Source: Caenibius sp964466155 (GTDB lineage Bacteria; Pseudomonadota; Alphaproteobacteria; Sphingomonadales; Sphingomonadaceae). From it: 20,845 nucleotides of DNA. This document shows positions 14,354 to 20,845 of the stretch, one piece after another (position 1 is the first letter of the stretch; every line of letters starts with the position of its first letter). The DNA lies in assembly GCA_964466155.1 (NCBI GenBank), contig CAYXMY010000049.1:1-20845 (forward strand), in the 5' to 3' direction. The position numbers and the translations under genes are program-made. A model generated the notes under the pieces. It searched no databases, was not told the origin of the DNA, and saw only the letters and a program-made list of their open reading frames with translations.

Positions 14354-16285
14354 ATGTCCACCAACAGCAAGCTTACAGATGCCCTGAAATCCCTGCCTCT
14401 CGCCGACGATGCGGCGCTGGCGAACGGGCTGGCGGAAGCCAACGTGCAGACGTTGCTCGCCGCCTATGTCCACCTCTCGCGCGATACGGCGATGCTCGAT
14501 CGCTTCGCCCCGCATATCAAGCCCGCCTTCTCCGGCGAACCGGCCGTCATCCCCGACGAGCTGGCCGCTGAACTGCGCGCGAAGCTGCGCCACTTGCTGA
14601 CCACCGGCGAAGGGCTCCACACCGATACCCCTTCCGATGCGCTGATGCAGCAGATCATGTCCGCCACGGTGGGCGAAAAGGTGGAAGACGAATTCGTCGA
14701 CGTGGTGTTCGACCAGTGCGGTTTCCGCCCGTGGATCGACCGTTCCAAGGTCGCAGGCCGCCCCACCCCGCCCGCCAACTTCAAGGTTCTGGTGATCGGC
14801 GCCGGGCTGACCGGTATGGCCGCCGCGACCAAGCTGCGCGAAGCGGGCTACGATTATGTGGTGATCGAAAAGAACGGCGATGTCGGCGGCACCTGGTACG
14901 AAAACCGCTATCCCGGCGTCGGCGTCGACACGCCCAGCCACTTCTACAGCTTCAGTTGGGAAATCTGGCCCGACTGGACACATTACCACCCGCAGGGCGT
15001 AGATATGCAGCGCTATCTGCTGAGCGTGGCGGACAAGTACAAGCTGCGCGACAAGGTGCGCTTCAACACCGCCGTCGAAACGCTGGTCTATGACGAGAAA
15101 TCCGCCACCTGGACGGTGACGGTGCGCAACGCCGACGGTTCGCACGAGGATATCGTCGCCAACGCGGTGATTAACGGCCATGGCCCGGTCAACCGCTTCA
15201 AGTGGCCCGATATCCCCGGCCTGCACGATTTCAACGGCCCGGTGGTCCACACCGCCAACTGGCCCGCCGATCTCGACGTGACGGGCAAGCGCGTGGCGGT
15301 GATCGGCACCGGCGCCAGCTCCGCCCAGCTCGTCGGCGCGATTGCCCCCAAGGTCGCGCAGATGAACATCTATCAGCGCACGCAGCACTGGGTGCTGTTC
15401 AACCCGGAAATCGCCCATGAGGTGAGCGACGGGATGAAATGGGCGCTGACCCATATCCCGACCTATCTCGAATGGTTCCGCTTCCGCGTGTACTGGTTCG
15501 CGGCGGATGGGCTGTTCGGCAACGTGCTGAAAGACCCGGAATGGGAAGGCAACGATCTGGCCGTTTCCGCCGCCAACGAAGGCATACGCCAGTACGCGCT
15601 GCAATACCTCAACACCAAGCTGGCCGATCGCCCGGACGTGATCGAAAAGCTCACGCCCGATTTCCCGATCTTCTCCAAGCGCATCATTCTCGACAACGGC
15701 TGGCTCGATGCGCTGGCGCGCGATAACGTCCATCTCGAAAACGGCGGCATCGCCCGCATCCTGCCCAACGGCGTGGAAGCCAAGGACGGCACGTTCTACG
15801 AATGCGACATCATCCTCTGCGCCACCGGCTTCGATGTCGCCAGGATGATCGGCAATCTCACCGTCAAGGGCGTGGGTGGCCGCGATCTGGGTGAGGAATG
15901 GGGCGATGAAGACGCGCGCTCCTACATGGGCATGGTCATGCCCGGCTATCCCAACCTGTTCTGGACAGTCGGCCCCAACAGCGCGCCCAACCACGCCGCC
16001 GGGCAGAACATGATTTCGGAATGCCAGGTGAACTGGATCGTCGAGGCCCTGGACCGCATCGTCGCGGGCGACGCCAAGGCATTCGAGATCAAGCAGGAAG
16101 CTTACGAGGCGTGGAACCGCAAGGTGGACGAGCGGATGCCGCAGATGATCTGGACCCACCCGAAAGCCAACAGCTACTACAACAACTCCAAGGGCCGCGT
16201 GTACCTCTCTTGGCCGTGGCGTCTGGTCGACTTCTTCGTCGAGACGCGCCAGCCGGAAGAAGGCACTTACACCCTGCATAAATAA
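14354..16285 (+). CDS. Baeyer-Villiger flavin monooxygenase, HAPMO-like
   Basis: A 643-residue class B flavoprotein monooxygenase that inserts oxygen next to a ketone using FAD and NADPH. I start at the ATG at 14354, five bases after GGGAG. Residues 1-140 are an extra helical region. The FAD-binding motif is GAGLTG (149-154), the BVMO fingerprint FNGPVVHTANWP is at 293-304 (FxGxxxHxxxWP), and the NADPH-binding motif is GTGASS (318-323). The long N-terminal extension and total length match 4-hydroxyacetophenone monooxygenase rather than cyclohexanone monooxygenase (~540), so a bulky or aryl ketone is favoured. The gene is divergent from the epimerase, has an 18-bp TetR-type palindrome before it, and ends in a strong terminator. 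The ester product would suit one of the nearby hydrolases. Confidence 0.93.
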   Translation: MSTNSKLTDALKSLPLADDAALANGLAEANVQTLLAAYVHLSRDTAMLDRFAPHIKPAFSGEPAVIPDELAAELRAKLRHLLTTGEGLHTDTPSDALMQQIMSATVGEKVEDEFVDVVFDQCGFRPWIDRSKVAGRPTPPANFKVLVIGAGLTGMAAATKLREAGYDYVVIEKNGDVGGTWYENRYPGVGVDTPSHFYSFSWEIWPDWTHYHPQGVDMQRYLLSVADKYKLRDKVRFNTAVETLVYDEKSATWTVTVRNADGSHEDIVANAVINGHGPVNRFKWPDIPGLHDFNGPVVHTANWPADLDVTGKRVAVIGTGASSAQLVGAIAPKVAQMNIYQRTQHWVLFNPEIAHEVSDGMKWALTHIPTYLEWFRFRVYWFAADGLFGNVLKDPEWEGNDLAVSAANEGIRQYALQYLNTKLADRPDVIEKLTPDFPIFSKRIILDNGWLDALARDNVHLENGGIARILPNGVEAKDGTFYECDIILCATGFDVARMIGNLTVKGVGGRDLGEEWGDEDARSYMGMVMPGYPNLFWTVGPNSAPNHAAGQNMISECQVNWIVEALDRIVAGDAKAFEIKQEAYEAWNRKVDERMPQMIWTHPKANSYYNNSKGRVYLSWPWRLVDFFVETRQPEEGTYTLHK

Positions 16286-16295
16286 GCATGCGGAC

Positions 16296-16317
16296 AGGGG
16301 CGCACAGCCGCGCCCCT
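16296..16317 (+). terminator. Hairpin directly after the BVMO gene
   Basis: AGGGGCGC (16296-16303) pairs perfectly with GCGCCCCT (16310-16317) over a 6-nt loop, 11 bp beyond the stop codon. Only TT follows, so by itself it is a weak terminator. It may protect the 3' end or help the next hairpin. Confidence 0.5.
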
Positions 16318-16330
16318 TTCGCAAAACAGA

Positions 16331-16367
16331 ACGGCCGCCCCGTGCATCACCGGGGCGGCCGTTTTTT
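16331..16367 (+). terminator. Rho-independent terminator of the BVMO gene
   Basis: ACGGCCGCCCCG (16331-16342) pairs perfectly with CGGGGCGGCCGT (16351-16362) over an 8-nt loop, and the T-run spans 16362-16367. This is a textbook intrinsic terminator and the second of two hairpins in tandem. Confidence 0.9.
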
Positions 16368-16643
16368 GTGCGCTTCACATCGTGGGGAGATCGCCGGAAG
16401 CAGGCATGAAGACGGGACCGGACGCCTGCTCCGGATAGGGCAAAATGCGGACCATCCCCGCGCTTTTCCGCACGGCTGGATGGCCACCGCAACGCGGCCT
16501 GCCAATGCCGCAGCGGCGATTCCACCCGCGCCTGAACGCCCGCCCGCAAGTCCCGGCCCGCATCGGTTCGCCGCATGCTGCACTCGAATTACCCGCACAA
16601 TCCGGGGTGCCGGCGGGGCCGTTCATCTGCCCGCAAGGTTTGT

Positions 16644-16673
16644 CTGAACACGCAGGAGGCCCACAGTGTTCAG
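16644..16673. promoter_or_regulatory. Inverted repeat upstream of the OmpA-like gene
   Basis: CTGAACAC (16644-16651) and GTGTTCAG (16666-16673) are perfect complements across 14 bp. The repeat ends 138 bp before the ATG. It could be an operator or a leader hairpin. Confidence 0.35.
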
Positions 16674-16811
16674 GGGCAATCCATGCCGCACATCGTGATG
16701 AAACCAGATGGAGAGGGTTCTGACAGCCGCATGCACCAGCACAGCAGCGACAGTCGGACGAGAAGCTGCGGAAACGCAGGCCCGGCTGATCGAGTTTGAA
16801 GGAGCAACGCA

Positions 16812-17690
16812 ATGAGTGTCATTTCCAAAAGCCCAAGGGTTCTCTTGCCCGTCGCCATGCTTATCGGGGCGGCTTCGAGCGGTCTGGCCCAGCAACCGCA
16901 GGACCAGTCCGAATCCGCCCTGACAGGCAGCGTCACCGACACCTCGCCCAACATGGCCGAGATGGCCAAGGGGCCTGAAATCGACGGGATCATCTCCGCC
17001 CGCAGCGGCGACAGGATTCAAGTCACCGCCGCCGACGGCTCCAACACGGTGATCGCCGTCAACGATTCCACCCGGATCAAGTCCAGCGGGGGCTTCCTCG
17101 GTCTGAGCCGCAACAAGCTCGCTTCTGATGCGCTGCTCAACGGCCTGCCGGTTACGGTCAAGACGGTGCAATCGGGCTACGGCCTGCTGGCAAGCCAGAT
17201 CGAGCTCAAGGACAAGGATCTCAAGACCGCAACGATGATCCGTAGCGGCACGGCCCAGGGCTTTGCCGAACAGACCGCGGCAACGGAAGCGCTGCGCAGC
17301 CGCATGCGCGATATCGATAAGTACAATGTCAAAAGCACGACGAACGTGAATTTCGACACCGGCAAGGCAGTGCTGTCCGCACAAGCGAAGACCGATCTGT
17401 GCGCGACGGCAAGCGCAGCCGAAGGGATGGATAACGCCCTGCTGCTCGTCGTGGGGTACACCGATTCCACGGGCAATGCCGACTTCAATCAGGTGCTCAG
17501 CGAAAAGCGCGCCAGCAAGGTCGTCAACTATCTTCAGCAGGCCTGCGGCTGGAAACCCTATCGCATGCTGACCCCCACGGGCATGTCCGAAGCGGACCCG
17601 TTGGCGGACAACAGCACCGCCCAAGGCAAGGCGCAGAACCGCCGCGTTGCGGTGAATGTCCTGGTCAGCAAGGGCCTCGACGGTATGTGA
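16812..17690 (+). CDS. OmpA-family envelope protein with N-terminal beta module
   Basis: A 292-residue exported protein. A strong GAAGGAG ribosome site (16798-16804) fixes the ATG at 16812. A signal peptide runs to about residue 26 (GLAQ). Residues ~57-135 form a small beta-rich module (EIDGIISARSGDRIQVTAADG, STRIKSS, then PVTVKTVQSGYG) resembling the DUF5666/OB-like modules that bind surfaces. Residues ~170-288 are the OmpA C-terminal, peptidoglycan-binding domain: FDTGKAVLSAQAK, then GYTDSTGNADFNQVLSEKRASKV with the expected Asp218 and Arg233, and the NRRV motif near the end. There is no transmembrane barrel. It probably tethers or stiffens the cell envelope. It is not obviously connected with the catabolic genes. 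Confidence 0.88.
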   Translation: MSVISKSPRVLLPVAMLIGAASSGLAQQPQDQSESALTGSVTDTSPNMAEMAKGPEIDGIISARSGDRIQVTAADGSNTVIAVNDSTRIKSSGGFLGLSRNKLASDALLNGLPVTVKTVQSGYGLLASQIELKDKDLKTATMIRSGTAQGFAEQTAATEALRSRMRDIDKYNVKSTTNVNFDTGKAVLSAQAKTDLCATASAAEGMDNALLLVVGYTDSTGNADFNQVLSEKRASKVVNYLQQACGWKPYRMLTPTGMSEADPLADNSTAQGKAQNRRVAVNVLVSKGLDGM

Positions 17691-17697
17691 GACGCGC

Positions 17698-17719
17698 GGG
17701 GTGGGTTTCGGCCCACCCC
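17698..17719 (+). terminator. Hairpin after the OmpA-like gene
   Basis: GGGGTGGG (17698-17705) pairs perfectly with CCCACCCC (17712-17719) over TTTCGG, 8 bp after the stop. No T-tract follows, so it may act with Rho or protect the 3' end rather than terminate alone. Confidence 0.5.
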
Positions 17720-17899
17720 CGTACCCGGTGCCGGACTTGCGGTTCGGCCGGGAGTGAAATTCAGGCGCGGCAATGTCCACGCGCGGGCCTGATGGGGAAT
17801 GAACGCCGCCCGCTTGCCTGCCCGTTCCGGCAGACGCAGGGGAGGCCGCCGCCCACAAAAAACTTTCCTACACGCGCGAAATCTGCCCTAACCTGCCAG

Positions 17900-18370
17900 A
17901 TGACGCAGCGTAGAAATCCGTCCGCCCGTTCCCCGAAACTCTGGCCCGCTTACCGCCGCTTGCCCTGCTTCGTTCCCGTGCCGGTGCGTGCGCGGCGCGA
18001 TGGTTGGGATGCGGAGCGGCAGGGGCGGTTCATCGGCTGGCTGGCGCAGACCGGCTCGGTCTCCGAAGCCGCCGCGCGCGTGGGCCGCTCGCGGGAGAGC
18101 GCCTATCGCCTGCGCCGCCGGGCCGATGCCGCAGGCTTCGCCGCCGCATGGGATGCCGCGCTGGCCGAACGGAACGGTAACAGGATACCGGCGCGAAAAG
18201 TCACACCCGGCGATCTGCCCACGCTCGCTTTCGCAGGGCCGGTGCGGGTGCGGATGTATCGCGGGCGCTTTGCAACGGTCAGCCGCCAGCCCAGCGATAC
18301 CGCGCTGTTGCGGCTGCTATCGCATTACGACCGCGCCTTGCGCCACCGGGACCGGAGGCTGTGGGGATGA
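17900..18370 (+). CDS. Small helix-turn-helix protein, function unknown
   Basis: A 156-residue basic protein. The frame is open further upstream, but I take the ATG at 17900, because the extension would run through the preceding hairpin region and is rich in Cys and Arg without family features. Residues ~24-90 carry FVPVPVRARRDGWDAERQGRFIGWLAQTG followed by SVSEAAARVGRSRESAYRLRRR, a helix-turn-helix of the kind found in small conserved proteins of sphingomonads. The C-terminal part (about 100-156) is Arg-rich with a GPVRVRMYRGRFATVSR strand pair. It might bind DNA. It stands alone between the OmpA-like gene and the terminator of the converging SDR operon. The annotation is by motif only. Confidence 0.65.
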   Translation: MTQRRNPSARSPKLWPAYRRLPCFVPVPVRARRDGWDAERQGRFIGWLAQTGSVSEAAARVGRSRESAYRLRRRADAAGFAAAWDAALAERNGNRIPARKVTPGDLPTLAFAGPVRVRMYRGRFATVSRQPSDTALLRLLSHYDRALRHRDRRLWG

Positions 18371-18455
18371 AGAGGTGACGCGCGCACTTTCAGGCCGTTC
18401 TGTGTCAACCTGTGGGAGAGTAAAACGGTGAGAGGACGCGCCTGCACAACCACCG

Positions 18456-18486
18456 AAAAAAGGGGCCAATCCTTGCGGACGGCCCC
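18456..18486 (-). terminator. Rho-independent terminator of the hydrolase-SDR-SDR operon
   Basis: Read on the minus strand, GGGGCC (complement of 18481-18486) pairs with GGCCCC (complement of 18462-18467). Inside, TCC and GGA add three pairs around a GCAA tetraloop. TTTTTT follows (complement of 18456-18461). It begins 24 bp after the stop of the last SDR. Confidence 0.8.
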
Positions 18487-18510
18487 CCGGATCGCCACGG
18501 ATAGCAGCGC

Positions 18511-19326
18511 TTAGTAACGCAGGCCGATTGCCCCGTCGTGATAGATCGAAGCCCCGGTCATGAACTTCGATTCGTCCGAGGCGAGATAGACGAAGGCATG
18601 GGCGGTATCCTCCGGCTGGCTTGAAATGCCGAGCGGCCCCATCGCGGCGAGCGCGGCCTCGGCCGCTTCGGGCGTTTCCCACAGGCCCTGGCGGACGTAA
18701 TCCTCGAACCCTTCGCGCAGGATCGGGGTCATCGTCATGCCGGGGTGGATCGAATTGACGCGGATGCGCTTGCTGCCCAATTCCTGCGCGGCGCAGATCG
18801 TCAGCATCCGCCCCGCCGCTTTCGACACGTGATAGCCAATGTTGTTGGCGTTGGGCATGTAGGAGGCCATCGACAGATTGTTGACGATGGCCCCGCCGCC
18901 GGGGAACCGCTCGATAGCGGATTCGAGATGCGGCACGGCATGCTTGATCCCCAGGAACAGTGCATCGTGGTTGACCGCCATCACCGTGCGCAGATCCTCC
19001 AGCGAGGTTTCCATCACCCCGCCGTGGATCGACAGCCCGGCGTTGTTCACCAACACATCGAGCTGGCCGAACTCCGCCACCGTATCACCAATGACGCGTT
19101 GCCAGTCGGCTTCGCCGGTCACGTCCTGCTGCATCAGGCGGAACGCCCCGGCATGGCCGTCACCCGCTACGACGGCGGCAATCGCTTCCGCCTGTTCCGT
19201 GCGCATGTCGGTGCCGACCACGGCTTTCGCCCCTTCGCGCAGCAGCGCGCGGCACACCGCCACGCCGATGTTCCCTTCGCGCCCCGCCCCGGTGACGATC
19301 GCGACCTTGCCTTCGACTCTTCCCAT
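18511..19326 (-). CDS. Short-chain dehydrogenase/reductase (SDR), classical
   Basis: A 271-residue NAD(P)-dependent oxidoreductase. The ATG at 19326 has AAGGAA nine bases upstream. The cofactor loop TGAGREGNIG (12-21) is two residues longer than the usual TGxxxGIG. NNAG is at 94-97, Asn119 in VNHDALF, and the Ser152 / Tyr165 / Lys169 catalytic set (NNLSMASY...YHVSK) is complete. Asp40, at the end of the second strand (VVGTDMRTEQ), favours NAD(H) over NADP(H). It lies 21 bp after the MFE-2-like SDR stop in the same operon and is followed by a strong terminator. It probably oxidises a hydroxyl group in the same pathway as its neighbours; the substrate is unknown. Confidence 0.92.
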   Translation of the reverse strand: MGRVEGKVAIVTGAGREGNIGVAVCRALLREGAKAVVGTDMRTEQAEAIAAVVAGDGHAGAFRLMQQDVTGEADWQRVIGDTVAEFGQLDVLVNNAGLSIHGGVMETSLEDLRTVMAVNHDALFLGIKHAVPHLESAIERFPGGGAIVNNLSMASYMPNANNIGYHVSKAAGRMLTICAAQELGSKRIRVNSIHPGMTMTPILREGFEDYVRQGLWETPEAAEAALAAMGPLGISSQPEDTAHAFVYLASDESKFMTGASIYHDGAIGLRY

Positions 19327-19347
19327 CTTGCTTGTTTCCTTTTGCGG

Positions 19348-20292
19348 TCAGGCGATGAACTGGCGGAACATCGGCCACGGCACGTCGGACGTGTACATCG
19401 AGGCATCGTCCATCGAATCCTTGGGGATTTCGAAGCTTGCCGTGCTGAACGCCGTATCGAAATTGGCCATGGCATCTTCCATGGTCCAATCCTTGTCGGT
19501 GGCGCGATAGCCGGTCGAAACCCCGGCGAAGACGCGAGCATATCCGCCGCCGCCCACCGTGAACATCTCGCCGTTGCAGGGCACGTCCTCGTGCGCCAGC
19601 ATCGCAACCACCGGAGCCACCGCATGCGGCGGGAAATCGCGGTGCATCAGCGCGTTGATTTCCGGCCCCATCAGTTCGGTCATCCGGCTGCCGGCAATCG
19701 GCATGATGCAGTTGACGCGAATGTTCCAGTTGTTGGCCGAACTGGCCGAACCGAGGCAGCGGGTGATCGCCCACACCGCGCCCTTGGCAGCGGGATAGGG
19801 CACGCCCGAACCCATGCCGAACCACGAGCCGGAACAGACGTTGACGATGCGGCCATAATCGTTGGCTTTCATCTGCGCCCAGACTTCGCGGCAGAGATAG
19901 AACGTGCCGCTGGCGGCAACCGAAATGTCCTTGTCCCACTGGTCGTCCGTCAGCGTTTCGAGCGGGCCGCCCCCGCTGACGATCCCGGCATTGTTGACGA
20001 GGATATCCACCCGGCCCCAGCGCTGCATCGCATCGGCAACGATGGCCTTCGCCTCACCCGAAGTGGCGACGCTGTTGGTGTTGGCTTCGGCGATCCCGCC
20101 CTTGGCGCGGATTTCCTCCGCCGCAGCGACGGCATAGCCCGCATCGGCCCCGGTGCCGGTGAAATTGCCGCCCAGATCGTTGACCAGCACTTTGGCCCCG
20201 CGCTCGGCCAGCAGGGTGGCATAAGTCTTGCCCAATCCCCCGCCCGCGCCGGTGACAATCGCCACTTTGCCGTCGAAATTCATCTTGTCCAT
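19348..20292 (-). CDS. SDR resembling the (3R)-hydroxyacyl-CoA dehydrogenase domain of MFE-2
   Basis: A 314-residue SDR opening FDGKVAIVTGAGGGLGKTYATLLAERGAKVLVNDLGGN, with the long insertion after the second strand (residues 41-60) that is typical of the peroxisomal multifunctional enzyme type 2 / HSD17B4 dehydrogenase domain. Asp39 at the end of strand two points to NAD. NNAG is at 100-103 and YPAAK at 166-170. Two catalytic positions are atypical: the conserved Asn/His of the family is Ala126 (SVAASGTF), and the Ser expected 13 residues before the Tyr is Cys153, with Ser154 beside it. The ATG at 20292 is 10 bp after the hydrolase stop, with GAGGAA upstream. It probably oxidises a 3-hydroxyacyl-CoA or a sterol-type alcohol. 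The C-terminal 60 residues (from VGGGGYARVFAG) are extra to a classical SDR. Confidence 0.88.
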   Translation of the reverse strand: MDKMNFDGKVAIVTGAGGGLGKTYATLLAERGAKVLVNDLGGNFTGTGADAGYAVAAAEEIRAKGGIAEANTNSVATSGEAKAIVADAMQRWGRVDILVNNAGIVSGGGPLETLTDDQWDKDISVAASGTFYLCREVWAQMKANDYGRIVNVCSGSWFGMGSGVPYPAAKGAVWAITRCLGSASSANNWNIRVNCIMPIAGSRMTELMGPEINALMHRDFPPHAVAPVVAMLAHEDVPCNGEMFTVGGGGYARVFAGVSTGYRATDKDWTMEDAMANFDTAFSTASFEIPKDSMDDASMYTSDVPWPMFRQFIA

Positions 20293-20302
20293 ATCCCGTT
20301 CC

Positions 20303-20845
20303 TCACTTGCCCGTATGTTGTTTCAGGAAGCGCGCGGCGTCCTGCAACGCCTCGCGCGCGCCGGGCAGGAAACCCACCCACGAGACGAAGCCGTGGATCA
20401 TGCCGGGATAGCGCTTGCGTTCCACCGTCACGCCAGCCTCTTCCAGCTTCGCCGCGAACGTTTCGGCATCGTCACGCGTAGGATCGCATTCGGCGGTGCC
20501 GACGAACGCGGGGGCGAGCCCGACATGGCTTGCCGCGCGCGAAGGCGATGCCTGCGGATCATTCTGCTGGATGGCGGGATCGGTGAGATACTGTTCCCAG
20601 AACCAATCCGAATCGTCGCTGGTCAGCAGCGGCCCATTCTCGAACTCCCTGGCCGATGCGGTCTTGACCGAAGGGTAGTTGCACGATCCGTAGAAATTGA
20701 TCTGCGCCCGCACGGCAGGCCCGCCTTCATCACGCGCGCGCAAGGCCAACCCACAGGCGAGATTGGCGCCCGCGCTGTCCCCGGCCACGGCAAGCCGCGC
20801 GGGATCGCCGCCCAGTTCGCCCGCATGAGCCGCCGCCCATTGCAG
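20303..20845 (-). CDS. HSL-family alpha/beta hydrolase, C-terminal part (5' end outside window)
   Basis: Predicted esterase/lipase; 180 residues are visible and the frame remains open to the right window edge (LQWAAAHAGELGGDPARLAV precedes the motif), so the GTG at 20788 is an internal Val codon. Visible marks are the nucleophile elbow VAGDSAGANLACG, the acid residue in GTAECDPTRDD and the catalytic His in GMIHGFVSW. The HGGG oxyanion motif is off the window. It shows no obvious kinship to the Tat-exported hydrolase at 5956 beyond family, and is presumably cytoplasmic. It is the first visible gene of a tight operon with two SDRs (10-bp and 21-bp gaps), which suggests hydrolysis of an ester followed by oxidation of the released alcohol. 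Confidence 0.9.
   Translation of the reverse strand: MQWAAAHAGELGGDPARLAVAGDSAGANLACGLALRARDEGGPAVRAQINFYGSCNYPSVKTASAREFENGPLLTSDDSDWFWEQYLTDPAIQQNDPQASPSRAASHVGLAPAFVGTAECDPTRDDAETFAAKLEEAGVTVERKRYPGMIHGFVSWVGFLPGAREALQDAARFLKQHTGK

Larger units (their letters stand above)
16286..16811. other. Gene-free region between the BVMO terminator and the OmpA-like gene
   Basis: This 526-bp stretch holds the two hairpins behind the BVMO gene (16296-16367) and one inverted repeat (16644-16673). The open frames on both strands are under 150 codons and overlap the terminator or lack any family feature, so I call no gene. The promoter of the OmpA-like gene should lie in the second half. Confidence 0.6.

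Noticed and set aside
14207..16576. Very long minus-strand open frame (789 codons) opposite the BVMO gene
   Set aside because: It is a shadow of the plus-strand BVMO in high-GC DNA: low-complexity His/Arg/Val-rich translation with no family motif, running through the terminator.
16375..16812. Minus-strand open frame of 145 codons in the BVMO-OmpA gap
   Set aside because: No plausible ribosome site or family feature, and its Cys/Arg-rich composition is typical of noncoding GC-rich DNA.
17687..17899. N-terminal extension of the small helix-turn-helix protein
   Set aside because: The extension covers the hairpin behind the OmpA-like gene and is compositionally unlike the rest; the ATG at 17900 begins the conserved-looking part.
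18745..20481. Plus-strand open frame of 578 codons opposite the SDR operon
   Set aside because: It crosses three genuine minus-strand genes and their gaps, and its translation has no recognisable domain.

Overview
This is a high-GC alphaproteobacterial window, most likely from a sphingomonad (Novosphingobium/Sphingobium-like). The reasons are the TonB-dependent receptor beside a catabolic cluster, the protein style (SDRs, BVMO, CaiB-type CoA-transferase, two-subunit acyl-CoA dehydrogenase) and the codon usage. The genus is inferred, not proven. I see no rRNA, tRNA, CRISPR array, transposase or integrase.

Layout: (1) 1-530, the 3' end of a TonB-dependent receptor; 635-1144, a small membrane protein on the minus strand. 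(2) 1481-2746, a phytanoyl-CoA-dioxygenase-family protein with an SCP2-like N-terminal part, convergent with a GMC flavin oxidoreductase (2841-4445, minus). (3) 4578-5733, two small secreted minus-strand proteins, one of them a DUF3060-like repeat protein; then a Tat-exported HSL-type hydrolase (5956-6957, plus). (4) 6954-10060, a minus-strand run of LysR regulator, acyl-CoA dehydrogenase alpha-like subunit and beta-like subunit; divergent from it, a crotonase and a CaiB/BaiF CoA-transferase (10194-12254, plus). A perfect 17-bp LysR-type box lies between the two. (5) 12270-14163 (minus), an extended SDR/epimerase with a long C-terminal extension, followed by an orphan RES-domain protein; divergent from them, a hydroxyacetophenone-monooxygenase-like Baeyer-Villiger monooxygenase (14354-16285), with an 18-bp TetR-type palindrome in the shared promoter region. 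(6) 16812-18370, an OmpA-family envelope protein and a small helix-turn-helix protein: probably housekeeping or unrelated. (7) 18511-20845 (minus), a three-gene run of HSL-type hydrolase (cut by the window edge), MFE-2-like SDR and a second SDR, ending in a good intrinsic terminator.

How the genes could work together (inference): uptake of a hydrophobic substrate by the TonB receptor; alcohol/ketone interconversion by the GMC oxidase and SDRs; Baeyer-Villiger oxidation of a ketone to an ester or lactone; ester cleavage by one of the two HSL-family hydrolases; CoA transfer by the CaiB-like enzyme; and beta-oxidation by the two-subunit acyl-CoA dehydrogenase, the crotonase and the MFE-2-like SDR. 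The two-subunit dehydrogenase resembles the alpha2beta2 enzymes that act on steroid side chains and other bulky acyl-CoAs, so a steroid, terpenoid or alicyclic ketone is a plausible substrate. No ring-cleavage or steroid-nucleus gene is present to confirm it. Most of the interest lies in unusual catalytic residues in otherwise familiar families (RES, crotonase, SDR) and in several clean palindromic operators.
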